DNA from: CAYUYV01 sp050331455
GTDB lineage: Bacteria > Pseudomonadota > Alphaproteobacteria > JAJFIK01
Direction of reading: 5' to 3'
Length of the DNA stretch: 64,000 nt
NCBI GenBank assembly: GCA_050331455.1
Contig: JBHJGV010000048.1
Location: 1 to 64,000, forward strand
The translations under genes were made by a program, and so were the position numbers. The notes beneath the pieces are model-generated. The model made no database searches. It was not told the origin of the DNA and saw nothing but the letters and a program-made list of their open reading frames with translations. Below are positions 55,036 through 63,480 of this stretch, in pieces. Position 1 is the stretch's first letter. Each line of letters begins with the position of its first letter.

Positions 55036-56541
55036 ATGGCGACCTATTTGGACGGCCAGTCCCGCACCTTCCAGGAATTCCTGCTTCTCCCCAACCTGAC
55101 CAAGAAGACTGACCGGCCCGATGCGGTCGATCTGTCCACGCCGCTCGACCGTTTCGGGCCGGGGCGCAACCCGCGCATCCGCCTGCGCCTGCCCATGACA
55201 TCCGCCGTGATGCAGTCCGTGTCGGGGCCGGAACTCGCCATCGCGCTGGCGCGGGCGGGGGGGCTGTCGTTCATCTTCCATTCCCAGCCCATCGAGCGGC
55301 AGGTGGAAATGATCCGCCGGGTGAAGAGTTTCAAGGCGGGCTTCGTGGTGTCCGATTCGAATCTTCAGCCCGAGGCCACCATTGCCGAGGGCATCGATCT
55401 CGCCCAACGCACCGGCCATTCGACCATCGCCGTGACCCAGAACGGCACTCCCGATGGCCCCTTTATGGGACTGCTGACCCGCCAGGACATTCCCATCAAG
55501 CGAGACCGCCACGGGGACGCGGTGCGCAAATGGATGACGCCGGTGGGCGACATGGTGACGGCGCGCCACGATGTGTCGCTCACCGAGGCCCAGGAACAGA
55601 TCTTCGCCTCGCGCCAGAAATGTCTGCCGGTGCTCGACGGGGACGGACGGCTGGTGCATCTCGTGTTCCGGCGGGACTTCGAGGCGCAGGAACAATTCCC
55701 CTTCGAAATGACCGATCCGGAGCACCGGCTGCTCGTGGGCGCAGGCATCAACACCCACGACTACCGGGAGCGCGTACCGGCCCTGCTCGATGCGGGGGCA
55801 GATGTTCTGTGTATCGATGCCTCGGACGGGTTCAGCGAATGGCAGCAGGACGCCTTCACCTTCATCCGCAAGGAATATGGGCCCGATGTGATCGTGGGCG
55901 GCGGCAATGTGGTGGAGGAGGAGGGCTTTCGCTATCTGGCCGATGCGGGCGCCGACTTCATCAAGGTGGGCATCGGCGGCGGCTCGATCTGCATCACGCG
56001 GGAGCAGAAGGGGCTTGGCTGCGGGCAGGCATCCGCCGTCATGGCCGTCGCGGCCGCCCGGGACCGGTACTATCGGGAGACGGGCACCTATATTCCTCTG
56101 TGCTCGGATGGCGGCATCCAGCACGATTATCACATCACGCTGGCCCTCGCCATGGGCGCCGATTTCGTCATGCTGGGGCGGTATTTCGCCCGTTTCGACG
56201 AGAGCCCGGGCCGCAAGCTGCGCATCGGCACGCGTTATGTGAAGGAGTATTGGGCGGAGGGCTCGGAGCGCGCCCGCAACTGGGCCCGGTACGATATGGG
56301 CGGGGAGCGCCGGCTCCAATTCGAGGAAGGTGTGGACGGCTATGTGCCCTATGCGGGGGATCTGCAAAGCAATGTGGCGCGCACGCGGGCCAAGCTGGTC
56401 TCCACCATGTGCAATTGCGGCTCCATCACCATCCCGGCCTTCCAGGACAGTGCCCGGATCATCAATGTGTCCCAGCAGAGCTTTCTGGAGAGCACCTATT
56501 CGATCGAGCGCAAGGACAGCGAAGACATGCGCTTCGCCTGA
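55036..56541 (+). CDS. guaB: IMP dehydrogenase
   Basis: Oxidises IMP to XMP, the committing step of GMP synthesis. 501 residues form a TIM barrel with a CBS pair inserted at about 95-225. The catalytic cysteine is C319 in G-G-G-S-I-C-I-T-R-E-Q, and the barrel motifs V-G-A-G-I-N, D-A-S-D-G and S-D-G-G-I-Q-H-D are visible. The N-terminus (Y-L-D-G-Q-S-R-T-F-Q-E-F-L-L-L-P) resembles the IMPDH subtype of Bacteroidetes and clostridia rather than the E. coli type. The C-terminal part reads Y-V-P-Y-A-G and ends R-F-A. The start at 55036 has an upstream AAGGATCCCAAGG. Confidence 0.92.
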   Translation: MATYLDGQSRTFQEFLLLPNLTKKTDRPDAVDLSTPLDRFGPGRNPRIRLRLPMTSAVMQSVSGPELAIALARAGGLSFIFHSQPIERQVEMIRRVKSFKAGFVVSDSNLQPEATIAEGIDLAQRTGHSTIAVTQNGTPDGPFMGLLTRQDIPIKRDRHGDAVRKWMTPVGDMVTARHDVSLTEAQEQIFASRQKCLPVLDGDGRLVHLVFRRDFEAQEQFPFEMTDPEHRLLVGAGINTHDYRERVPALLDAGADVLCIDASDGFSEWQQDAFTFIRKEYGPDVIVGGGNVVEEEGFRYLADAGADFIKVGIGGGSICITREQKGLGCGQASAVMAVAAARDRYYRETGTYIPLCSDGGIQHDYHITLALAMGADFVMLGRYFARFDESPGRKLRIGTRYVKEYWAEGSERARNWARYDMGGERRLQFEEGVDGYVPYAGDLQSNVARTRAKLVSTMCNCGSITIPAFQDSARIINVSQQSFLESTYSIERKDSEDMRFA

Positions 56542-56582
56542 CCGCCCCCCCCTGCCCGGTTCGGGCAGCCTGGAAGAACCCC

Positions 56583-57743
56583 ATGGACCGCATTGAAACC
56601 TTGAAGATTCGCCACTTCGCACAGATCGAGGAGGCGACTCTGACCTTCGGCGATCTGACCGTGCTGGTGGGCGCGCAGGGGACCGGCAAGAGCCTCGCGC
56701 TCCAGTGGCTCAAGATCGCCCTGGACGGCAGGCAGATCGTTGGGGCGTTGACCGATGCCGGGCACCAGACCAAGGATCCGGACGTTCTCATCGACTTGAT
56801 CTTCGGTACGGGCATGCGGTCCGGCTGGCGGGACGAAACCCAGATCCAATTGGGCCGCAAACAGATCAAGCGCGACACGATCGGACGGATCGGCAACGGT
56901 GTTGAGCGCGTCTTCTTCATTCCCGCCCACCGGTCCATGCTGATCAGCGACGGATGGGCGGCACGATTCCAGAAACTCACCCCGGAAACGCCCGTCGTCG
57001 CCCGGATGTTCAGCGATACGCTCTTCAAGCTGTTCAGTTCGAGCGAAACGGAACCCTTGTTTCCGAAGGACCGGGTGCTGAAGAAAGAACTCCGGGACAA
57101 GATCGATGATGCCGTCTATCATGGCGGCACGGTGGCCATGGAAGTCGATCCTCAGCAGCATGCCCAAAGGCTGCGCCTGACCCATGGCAACATGTCCCTG
57201 CCCTTCATGACATGGACGGCCGGCCAGCGGGAATTCACACCGTTACTCTTGGGCTTTTATCACCTCATTCCGCCGCGGCGCATCTTGAAACAACAAGACA
57301 TCGAATGGGTGGTCATTGAGGAGCCGGAAATGGGGTTGCATCCCCAGGCCGTGACTGTCGTGCTGCTTTTGGTTCTTGAACTGCTCTATCGCGGCTATCA
57401 GGTGGTCCTGTCGACACACTCGCCCCATGTCCTGACGGCCGTCTGGATGATCCAACGGCTGAAGGAATTCCATGCCGACTGGCGTTTATTGTGCCGGGCC
57501 TTTGACCTCAGCCACTCGCAGCAGTTCAAGAAGGTCGCCGAAGCCAGCCTTGAAAAGGCGTACCGGGTTCATCACTTGGCATTCAGCCACAAAGGCCGTG
57601 TGAACGCGAAGGACATCTCCAAACTCGATCCCGGAGCAGACGATCCGCAGATGGCCGGATGGGGTGGTCTGACCGAGTTCAGCTCCCAGTTCGGGGACGC
57701 GGTGATCGATGCCGTCAACAGTGCCCCCTTGAAATCGTCATGA
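56583..57743 (+). CDS. AAA-type (SMC/OLD-like) ATPase of a two-gene system
   Basis: 386 residues. The N-terminus R-I-E-T-L-K-I-R-H-F-A-Q-I is typical of RecF/SMC/OLD ATPases. Walker A is G-A-Q-G-T-G-K-S at 30-37, Walker B is V-V-I-E-E-P-E at about 243-249, and an S-T-H-S-P-H switch follows at about 277-282. No TOPRIM domain, coiled coil or HNH motif is visible after the ATPase core; the last 80 residues are unassigned. The ATG at 56583 is 41 bases after guaB. It overlaps the next gene by four bases. ATPases of this kind with one small partner are common in defence systems, but this pair does not match one I can name. Confidence 0.88.
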   Translation: MDRIETLKIRHFAQIEEATLTFGDLTVLVGAQGTGKSLALQWLKIALDGRQIVGALTDAGHQTKDPDVLIDLIFGTGMRSGWRDETQIQLGRKQIKRDTIGRIGNGVERVFFIPAHRSMLISDGWAARFQKLTPETPVVARMFSDTLFKLFSSSETEPLFPKDRVLKKELRDKIDDAVYHGGTVAMEVDPQQHAQRLRLTHGNMSLPFMTWTAGQREFTPLLLGFYHLIPPRRILKQQDIEWVVIEEPEMGLHPQAVTVVLLLVLELLYRGYQVVLSTHSPHVLTAVWMIQRLKEFHADWRLLCRAFDLSHSQQFKKVAEASLEKAYRVHHLAFSHKGRVNAKDISKLDPGADDPQMAGWGGLTEFSSQFGDAVIDAVNSAPLKSS

Positions 57744-58204
57744 CACAGACTCCGATCCGCGCAATCATTGCCGAAGACTCTGACCTTAGCGCGGAGATCC
57801 AGAATGGCATTCAAGCTGTGAAACGCAGTGACAGACAAAAGCTCGACAGGGAGGTTAGCAGGTCATTCGCTGACAGCCTTGATTTGGACGGGACCTTTCA
57901 GTCCACAGATCCCGATGACAGGCGTTGGGATTATCTCATCGGACATAAAACAAGCGGCAAAGTCATTGCGGTCGAAATCCATGACGCCAATGAAAATCAG
58001 GTGGATGCCGTTATCGCGAAACGAAGGGCCGCCGAGAGTCACTTGCGCGATCACCTCATTGAGGGAGCGCGAATCTCAAAATGGCTCTGGGTTGCCACTG
58101 GACGTGTGAAACTCCCCACAAATACCGGCAAGGCCCTGCGCCTGAAAAATGCCGGTATTGAGTTTGTAGGCGGAGCGTTGCTTCCCAAGCATCTTCCCCA
58201 GTGA
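57740..58204 (+). CDS. Small nuclease-like partner of the AAA ATPase
   Basis: 154 residues. The core reads R-W-D-Y-L-I-G-H-K then K-V-I-A-V-E-I-H-D-A, then V-I-A-K-R-R. D64, the E79-x-H81 strand and K94 lie where PD-(D/E)xK nucleases keep their metal-binding residues, with H replacing the usual K. Restriction-endonuclease-like fold is therefore a reasonable but untested guess. The later W-L-W-V-A-T-G strand and K-N-A-G-I-E-F-V fit that fold. Its base composition is clearly less GC-rich than the flanking genes, a sign of transfer. ATGA overlap with the ATPase implies a functional pair. A strong terminator follows. Confidence 0.75.
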   Translation: MTQTPIRAIIAEDSDLSAEIQNGIQAVKRSDRQKLDREVSRSFADSLDLDGTFQSTDPDDRRWDYLIGHKTSGKVIAVEIHDANENQVDAVIAKRRAAESHLRDHLIEGARISKWLWVATGRVKLPTNTGKALRLKNAGIEFVGGALLPKHLPQ

Positions 58205-58250
58205 CGACAGACCTTCGATCCCGCTCTGCGTATCGCTTCGCCGTTTACAG

Positions 58251-58277
58251 GAAAGGGCGCCCGCGGGGCGCCCTTTC
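58251..58277. terminator. Bidirectional hairpin terminator
   Basis: An 11-bp stem GAAAGGGCGCC / GGCGCCCTTTC (58251-58261 with 58267-58277), five-base loop. The T-runs are short, so strength is uncertain. It separates the convergent AAA-ATPase pair and the puf operon and probably ends both. Confidence 0.75.
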
Positions 58278-58302
58278 ATTGTTCACAGCCGAAGACCGTT
58301 GA

Positions 58303-59370
58303 TCACGGTGCGGCGGATGCCATCTCGTCCTCGTCTGAGGCGTCGAGCTGGGCCGGGCCGGCGAGGGCCGGATAGTCCTTCACCATGCTGACACCATAGA
58401 GCGGCTTGTTGATGTTCTGGTGGCAGGTGGTGCAGTTGACCTTTGGCGCATCGCCCGTCGGGCCGAGGCGGTAGTCCGGATAGACCGGGCCGAGGGGCTC
58501 AAGATAGTTCACGTTCAGGGAACGGGACATCTCGATGCCGTGCCAGGCGGTGATCCGCTGGGGCGTGCTCTGGCTCCAGTCGTTGAAGGCCCGGCTGTTG
58601 TGGCAGTAGGTGCAGTTCACACCGAGCGCATTCGACATGTGGATCATCAGCGCATAGGTGTTTTCCGCATCCCGGGTCAGGGCCTTCTGGGGAGACGCCA
58701 CGGACTTTTCAGAGTGTACGCGGATCTCTTCGTCCCGGAGCAGATAGTGCGACAGGGTATCGTAGTTCAGGGACGTGGAGCCGATATTCTGGGCCGCCGT
58801 GTTCTGGCCGCGGCGGTCACCCATCAGCCCACCGGCCATGCGCGGACCGGTTTCCTTGAACCAGATATATTGAGGCACAGGCATGCCACGGTGGCAGGTG
58901 TAGCAGGTCACGCCGGCCTGCTGCACATGGGGCACCCATTCCCGGTTGATCTCCCAGGTCATCTGGATCATCCGCCGGGCGACCATATGGGTATATTTGG
59001 AGTCGTCCGCCATGTTTTCGAGATTGTGGCAGTACGCACAGCCTTCTTCTTCCGGGGCCACCCATTCCGTGATCGCCGCCATGAGCCGGTTGAACTGGCC
59101 CGTGGAAATGTCCGTCAGCACCTGGACATTCTCGTAAAAACCACCAGCCTTGGGACCGCTCATGTCGATCTCATAGGGCGGCGGCGGAACCTGGTTCAGG
59201 GCCTCGAGCGCTTCGGCTTCCCGGGGATTCTCGAACTGGTTCATGGCCGTGCCGCGGAAACCCTGCTGGGTTGCCTCGACCGGCGGGACATCCCATCCCG
59301 CCGTGACAAACATGGCGACCGTCAGCAGAGCGGCGATCCCCACAAGGACGAAGAGGAAAAATCTCGACAT
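58303..59370 (-). CDS. pufC: Photosynthetic reaction centre tetrahaem cytochrome subunit
   Basis: 355 residues. It re-reduces the special pair of the reaction centre on the periplasmic side. Four haem motifs are present: C-A-Y-C-H (111-115), C-Y-T-C-H (156-160), C-T-Y-C-H (253-257) and C-T-T-C-H (313-317), so it is tetrahaem. The N-terminus is a hydrophobic segment (about 5-24), but there is no cysteine near its end, unlike the lipid-anchored PufC of Blastochloris viridis. It is therefore probably held by an uncleaved helix. The ATG at 59370 overlaps the pufM stop (TGATG); a GTG directly before it is also possible. It ends the operon. Confidence 0.96.
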   Translation of the reverse strand: MSRFFLFVLVGIAALLTVAMFVTAGWDVPPVEATQQGFRGTAMNQFENPREAEALEALNQVPPPPYEIDMSGPKAGGFYENVQVLTDISTGQFNRLMAAITEWVAPEEEGCAYCHNLENMADDSKYTHMVARRMIQMTWEINREWVPHVQQAGVTCYTCHRGMPVPQYIWFKETGPRMAGGLMGDRRGQNTAAQNIGSTSLNYDTLSHYLLRDEEIRVHSEKSVASPQKALTRDAENTYALMIHMSNALGVNCTYCHNSRAFNDWSQSTPQRITAWHGIEMSRSLNVNYLEPLGPVYPDYRLGPTGDAPKVNCTTCHQNINKPLYGVSMVKDYPALAGPAQLDASDEDEMASAAP

Positions 59371-60344
59371 CACATGCCTCCCGAAGTTGCAGCGGGATCA
59401 GCCATGCCCGGGTAGATTTCCGGATAGGGCGGAGCCACGTTGTTTTCCACGGCCCACAGATACCAGTTATCAACCACGGTGCCGGTGAGCAGGATGCCGA
59501 TACCACCCGTCAGGGTCGTGAGGACAGCAAACCACCAAGCCCAGCGGTGAATGGATTCCATGCTGGCATTGAAGCCCATTGTCCAGCGCCAGAAAAGCGC
59601 ACCGCGTTCGGCACCCGTGCCCCGGTCGACGATCTGCTCGATTTCCCGGTCGGCGCCATAGCGGCTGGTGGCCAGGATGGTCGCACCATGCATGGCGAAA
59701 AGCAGCACGGAGCCATAGAGGAACACGATCGAGAGGCAGTGGAACGGGTTGTAGTAGAAGTTGCCGTACCGGATGGAGAACGCCGTGGTCCAGTCCAGGT
59801 GCGGGAAGATGCCGAAGGGCACCGCCTCGCTCCAGTCACCCATCAGCATGGGACGGAACAGGCCGAGCGACAGATAAAGGAAGATGGCCGACGCGAAGGC
59901 CCAAGCCACATGGGTGCCCATGCCCAGGGCGAGCGCCCGGGAATAGGTCCGCCACCACCACAACAGGATGGAAACGGTCAGGAAAAAACCGGCCATCACC
60001 CACCAGCCGCCGTCCTGCAGCGGAGGAATGGTCATGCCGTATTCGGCCTTGGGCGGCTCAAGGGCGAGCCAGAACAGTTGACGGATGAACTGGACAGGAT
60101 CCCAGCCCACCGAGGCCCACATGTTCAGCCCGATGATTTCAAACGCGATGAACCCGCAGACAAGGGAGGCGACCCCGGTGTAACCGAGGAAGATCGGTCC
60201 GATCTGCGCATTGCCGAGCCGCCCCAGGAGATCGTTGAACCAGGGCGTTCCGGTTCTGGGTTCTTCGCCGGCCGGCAGGGCGACGCCGTATTCGGCGGGC
60301 CCCCTGACCTGAACGAGTGTGAAGATATTCTGATATTCCGACAT
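59370..60344 (-). CDS. pufM: Photosynthetic reaction centre M subunit
   Basis: 324 residues, five membrane helices. It binds half of the bacteriochlorophyll special pair and the quinone QA in the inner membrane. Typical stretches are [13 protein letters not shown] at the start, F-G-I-F-P-H-L-D-W in the middle and the helix D/E region [13 protein letters not shown] with the special-pair and iron-binding histidines, then E-S-I-H-R-W-A-W-W. Length is normal. The ATG at 60344 is preceded by GGTGGAAAG. The 167-base gap to pufL is much longer than usual. Confidence 0.98.
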   Translation of the reverse strand: MSEYQNIFTLVQVRGPAEYGVALPAGEEPRTGTPWFNDLLGRLGNAQIGPIFLGYTGVASLVCGFIAFEIIGLNMWASVGWDPVQFIRQLFWLALEPPKAEYGMTIPPLQDGGWWVMAGFFLTVSILLWWWRTYSRALALGMGTHVAWAFASAIFLYLSLGLFRPMLMGDWSEAVPFGIFPHLDWTTAFSIRYGNFYYNPFHCLSIVFLYGSVLLFAMHGATILATSRYGADREIEQIVDRGTGAERGALFWRWTMGFNASMESIHRWAWWFAVLTTLTGGIGILLTGTVVDNWYLWAVENNVAPPYPEIYPGMADPAATSGGM

Positions 60345-60383
60345 CTCTGTTGCTTTCCACCAAATGGCCGGTCCGGACGCGCC

Positions 60384-60512
60384 TTAGAACGGTGCTTGGT
60401 CCGAGGGATCGTCAGTCCCGGCACACATTGACTGTCCAGCGGTGACTGGTCCGGCTCGGGTCGGCCCGGCGGTCGCTTGGCACGCCGGCCCTTCCGCCGC
60501 CGGAACGGCCAT
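60384..60512 (-). CDS. 42-residue ORF between pufL and pufM
   Basis: An open frame starts at an ATG that overlaps the pufL stop (TGATG) and ends with TAA 40 bases before pufM. The 42 residues are Ala/Pro/Gly-rich (A-V-P-A-A-E-G-P-A, ending D-Q-A-P-F). No family is recognised and no hydrophobic helix is visible, so it is not a PufX-like peptide. Re-initiation after pufL is plausible, but it may be chance in high-GC sequence. Confidence 0.25.
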   Translation of the reverse strand: MAVPAAEGPACQATAGPTRAGPVTAGQSMCAGTDDPSDQAPF

Positions 60513-61333
60513 CACCAGATCGGCAGGTCAAGCCACCAGTTCCACCATTCCGGCCAACCGCGGGTCCAGAAGGGTCCACTGATCACGATACAGATGGCAC
60601 TCCAGAAGCCGGCGGACAGCGCCAGGAACAGGCCCAGGCGGTGAATGCCGAGGGTGCCCACGGAGTAGCCGATGAAGTCCCGGAAATAGGTGTCTTCATG
60701 GTCGGGCGTCTTAACCGCCTCGCCCTTCTGGGGATTGGTCGAAGACAGCACCAGGGATCCGTGGAGCGCCAGCGCCAGAGTCGTCGTGAAGAAGAAGGTC
60801 ACGGCGAGCATGTGGGCCGGATTGTAGTGGAAGTGCAGGTACTGGTAGCCCGTATTGGACACCCAATCGAGGTGGCTGATGATGCCGTAGGGGAAACCAT
60901 GGCCCCAGGCCCCCAGCAACAGCGGGCGGAACACGACAAGCGTGACATAGGCAAAGATCGCCGTTCCGAAAGCGACCGGAACATGGAAGCCAATGCCGAG
61001 CTTGCGGCAGATTTCCACTTCCCGCAGCGCCCAGGACACGAACGCGCCGATGGCGCAGACGGTCAGGATTTGCCACAGGCCCCCTTCCTTGATGGGCGCA
61101 ACGCCGAGCCCGTAACTAATGTCGGGCGGGGCGATATTGATCTGCCAAATGTTCCAGATGCCGTCGAGGGAAGCGCCATAGAAGATCAAGGCGATACCGA
61201 CGACGGTGAAAAACAGGGCAGTGATGCCGAAGAACCCCACGTAGAACGGCCCGATCCAAAAATCGAATAGGTCGCCCCCGATCAGGGTTCCTCCGCGTAC
61301 GCGATATTTTCTCTCAAAACTGAGCATCGCCAT
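60512..61333 (-). CDS. pufL: Photosynthetic reaction centre L subunit
   Basis: 273 residues, five membrane helices. It binds the other special-pair bacteriochlorophyll, the accessory pigments and the QB site. The N-terminal [13 protein letters not shown] is essentially invariant. The central [20 protein letters not shown] and the C-terminal W-P-E-W-W-N-W-W-L are all typical. A GGAGGATCC ribosome site precedes the ATG. It follows pufA after a long spacer with strong hairpins. Confidence 0.98.
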   Translation of the reverse strand: MAMLSFERKYRVRGGTLIGGDLFDFWIGPFYVGFFGITALFFTVVGIALIFYGASLDGIWNIWQINIAPPDISYGLGVAPIKEGGLWQILTVCAIGAFVSWALREVEICRKLGIGFHVPVAFGTAIFAYVTLVVFRPLLLGAWGHGFPYGIISHLDWVSNTGYQYLHFHYNPAHMLAVTFFFTTTLALALHGSLVLSSTNPQKGEAVKTPDHEDTYFRDFIGYSVGTLGIHRLGLFLALSAGFWSAICIVISGPFWTRGWPEWWNWWLDLPIW

Positions 61334-61403
61334 CGCTGGATCCTCCGATATGACAGCGCGCAGGCAGGCCGTTTAAAACGGCAATGATGTCTTTAGGGTG
61401 CTC

Positions 61404-61465
61404 GAGGCCGGACGTTACGACCCGGCCTCAGGCTTGGGTTTCGACGGCCCCGCTCATGGGAGCGG
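61404..61465 (-). other. pufA-pufL intercistronic RNA hairpins
   Basis: Two perfect stems on the transcript: an 8-bp stem at 61404-61411/61422-61429 (GAGGCCGG with CCGGCCTC) and a 6-bp stem with ATGG loop at 61450-61455/61460-61465. In Rhodobacter, hairpins in this position stop 3' decay and keep LH1 mRNA more abundant than reaction-centre mRNA. The same role is inferred here. Confidence 0.65.
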
Positions 61466-61478
61466 CGCCGCGTCCGCC

Positions 61479-61652
61479 TCACTGGGCCGTCTGAGCGGCG
61501 GTCGCCTCAGCAGGGACGGCGAACCAGTTGTAGCGCTCCGTACCCAGCAGGACGAAATGGATCAGAATGGCCAGCGTGAAGAGGAACGCCGCCATGGCCG
61601 GCAGGGCCTTGGCGGGGTCGTACATCTGCCAGATCTTGTGTCCACCAAACAT
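61479..61652 (-). CDS. pufA: LH1 antenna alpha polypeptide
   Basis: 57 residues, found by translating the gap. It starts M-F-G-G-H-K-I-W-Q-M-Y-D-P, followed by the single membrane helix with the bacteriochlorophyll-binding A-x3-H pattern (A-I-L-I-H-F-V-L-L) and ends E-R-Y-N-W-F-A-V with a short Ala/Thr tail. It forms the LH1 ring with PufB. A GGGAGAG ribosome site precedes the ATG. Confidence 0.96.
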   Translation of the reverse strand: MFGGHKIWQMYDPAKALPAMAAFLFTLAILIHFVLLGTERYNWFAVPAEATAAQTAQ

Positions 61653-61699
61653 GTTGTCTCTCCCTTTAAGAGATGTGGCTGGTCAATGAGACCGAACTG

Positions 61700-61718
61700 C
61701 CTACGCCTCAGGCGTAGG
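61700..61718 (-). other. Hairpin with the pufB stop codon as its loop
   Basis: A perfect 8-bp stem (CCTACGCC at 61700-61707, GGCGTAGG at 61711-61718) whose three-base loop is exactly the pufB TGA stop. It lies in the short pufB-pufA spacer and could affect termination, re-initiation or mRNA stability. Confidence 0.6.
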
Positions 61719-61875
61719 GCAGCCAGCCCCACGGACGCCATGCCCACACAAACAGGTGGGCCACCAGAGCAATTGCTGTGAAACCCAGGAAACCCAGCAC
61801 GAAATAGCTATGGATTTCCTTTGCCTCTTCTTCGCTCATCACGGAGAAAGGGCCCGAACGATCCGGTTCCATCAT
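61708..61875 (-). CDS. pufB: LH1 antenna beta polypeptide
   Basis: 55 residues, found by translating the gap. The N-terminal part is acidic (M-S-E-E-E-A-K-E-I-H), followed by the membrane helix S-Y-F-V-L-G-F-L-G-F-T-A with the pigment-binding histidine in A-L-V-A-H-L-F-V-W, ending A-W-R-P-W-G-W-L. This is the classic LH1 beta pattern. Two adjacent ATGs at 61875 and 61872 are possible starts; a third is at M13. Confidence 0.96.
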   Translation of the reverse strand: MMEPDRSGPFSVMSEEEAKEIHSYFVLGFLGFTAIALVAHLFVWAWRPWGWLPYA

Positions 61876-62001
61876 GTCACCTTCCCTCGGATTGTTGCCT
61901 TTCGGCAGTTACCGCGCCATGCCCGCGCGGCGGGGCTTCGGGGAACGCGTGGCGTTTCGCCCGGTATGCCGCCCGGAAAAGGAATCCGGACGTACATCTC
62001 C

Positions 62002-62015
62002 AGTATACTGATCAG
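62002..62015. promoter_or_regulatory. Overlapping palindromes between bchZ and pufB
   Basis: AGTATACT (62002-62009) and CTGATCAG (62008-62015) overlap in a stretch of lower GC directly after the bchZ stop and about 127 bases before pufB. It is the best candidate for a puf control element or promoter -10 in this spacer. No PpsR-type TGT-N12-ACA site was found here. Confidence 0.3.
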
Positions 62016-62022
62016 CATCCGA

Positions 62023-63480
62023 TTAGGCAGCCCGACCATTGGCCATCATCTCTTTGGCCAGGGTCACATGGGCCGTCGTCACGAATGCACTGTCCGCAGA
62101 CCGCGCGCGCGCCTCAGCGGCATCGCGCAACTGCTTTGCTGCGGATATTCTTGTTAACACGGGGTAGGCCTCCACCACTTGATCCAGCACAACCTTGGCC
62201 TCATTGTCCCACGGAATTTCTCTATGCAGACGGGCACGCGTGCCCTCCGCCTTGTCGAGTTCCGTGCCCAGGGGAAGGATGTGAAAGAGGGCGTCGAACA
62301 GCCCGTTGCAGACCTCCTGGACAAGATAAGTCGCGCCCGAATAGCCCATGAAGGGCGTGCCCAGATGGCGGCGCACCACGGCCCCGGGGAAGGAGGCCGG
62401 AATGAACTGCGCCCGCCCGCCGGTCTCGGCCAGATACATGCGCTCATTGAAGCTGCCGAACAGAATGAGCGGCGGCTTTTCCCGGATCGCCTCACGGACA
62501 GCCGCATTGTCGGGCTTGGCGCCCGCCTTGCGGGCAAAGGCGAAGGTGCAGGGCAGGCCCAGTTCCTCTTCCAGGAAATGGCGGACACCCCGGGCATAGG
62601 TCTCATTGGCCACGATCGCGAAGCTCGCCGTGCCGAAAAAGTCCTGGGTGACCGAGCGCCACAGATCCCAGAGCGGCTTGATGGTCGTGTGCTTTTCCCG
62701 CTCGATGAAGGGCTCGGGATCAAGACCGGTCAACTCGCCGAGGGTGCGCAGGAACTTGGTCGTGCTGTGCAACCCGATGGGCGCCTGGAGATAGGGCTTT
62801 TCCAGTGCCTCGCACAGCATGCGGCCGAATTCCCGGTAGAGGCAGACATTGACGTCCCCATCCACGAGCCGGGGCACATCCGCAAGGTGGGACCCTAAGG
62901 GGAAGACCATATTCACTTCCGCGCCGATGCCTTCGATCAGCCGGCGGATCTCAGCGAGATCAGAAGGCATATTGAAGGTGCCATAGGCCGGGCCGATAAT
63001 GTTGACGCGCGGCTTGTCACCGTCCTTACGGGGCTTGGCCTTGGGCATCTTGCCCCGCTTCGCGCCATATTCCGTCCACAGCCAATAAAGCGCCCGGTCG
63101 GCGCTCTGCCATTGGTCCTCATCGATGGTCCGGGGCAGGAAGCGCTGGATATTCGTCCCCTCGGGCGTCACGCCGCCGCCGATCATTTCCGCGATCGACC
63201 CGGTCACCACCACCGACGGCAAGGCCGGATCGAGCGTGGTGTGGGCCCGCTTCATGGCCTCTTCCGTCCCCTTCTGCCCGAGCTCTTCCTCGGCCAGGCC
63301 CGTGACCACAATGGGCAACTCGTGGGGCGGCAAAGCATCCGTGTAATGCAGAACGGACGTCACCGGCAGATTCTCGCAGCCCACGGGCCCATCGATGATG
63401 ACCTGCAGACCCTTAATCGCCGTGAAGACATAGACCGAGCCCCAATAGCCTCCGGCGCGGTCGTGATCGAGCACTAGCAT
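62023..63480 (-). CDS. bchZ: Chlorophyllide a reductase subunit Z
   Basis: 485 residues. Part of the nitrogenase-like BchXYZ complex that reduces ring B of chlorophyllide a on the way to bacteriochlorophyll a. P-V-G-C-E-N-L-P near residue 38 carries a conserved cysteine that in this family takes part in the Fe-S cluster at the BchY-BchZ interface. [17 protein letters not shown] and C-terminal K-Q-L-R-D-A-A-E are typical. The ATG at 63480 overlaps the bchY stop by seven bases (ATGCTAG), so the longer frame to 63870 is not used. pufB follows after 147 bases. Confidence 0.96.
   Translation of the reverse strand: MLVLDHDRAGGYWGSVYVFTAIKGLQVIIDGPVGCENLPVTSVLHYTDALPPHELPIVVTGLAEEELGQKGTEEAMKRAHTTLDPALPSVVVTGSIAEMIGGGVTPEGTNIQRFLPRTIDEDQWQSADRALYWLWTEYGAKRGKMPKAKPRKDGDKPRVNIIGPAYGTFNMPSDLAEIRRLIEGIGAEVNMVFPLGSHLADVPRLVDGDVNVCLYREFGRMLCEALEKPYLQAPIGLHSTTKFLRTLGELTGLDPEPFIEREKHTTIKPLWDLWRSVTQDFFGTASFAIVANETYARGVRHFLEEELGLPCTFAFARKAGAKPDNAAVREAIREKPPLILFGSFNERMYLAETGGRAQFIPASFPGAVVRRHLGTPFMGYSGATYLVQEVCNGLFDALFHILPLGTELDKAEGTRARLHREIPWDNEAKVVLDQVVEAYPVLTRISAAKQLRDAAEARARSADSAFVTTAHVTLAKEMMANGRAA

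Noticed and set aside
57740..58204. Simple antitoxin or toxin role for the small partner gene
   Set aside because: It lacks known toxin or antitoxin motifs and its conserved acidic/basic layout fits a nuclease-like core better.
61876..62022. PpsR/CrtJ site (TGT-N12-ACA) before pufB
   Set aside because: No such pair with correct spacing was found on either strand in this spacer.
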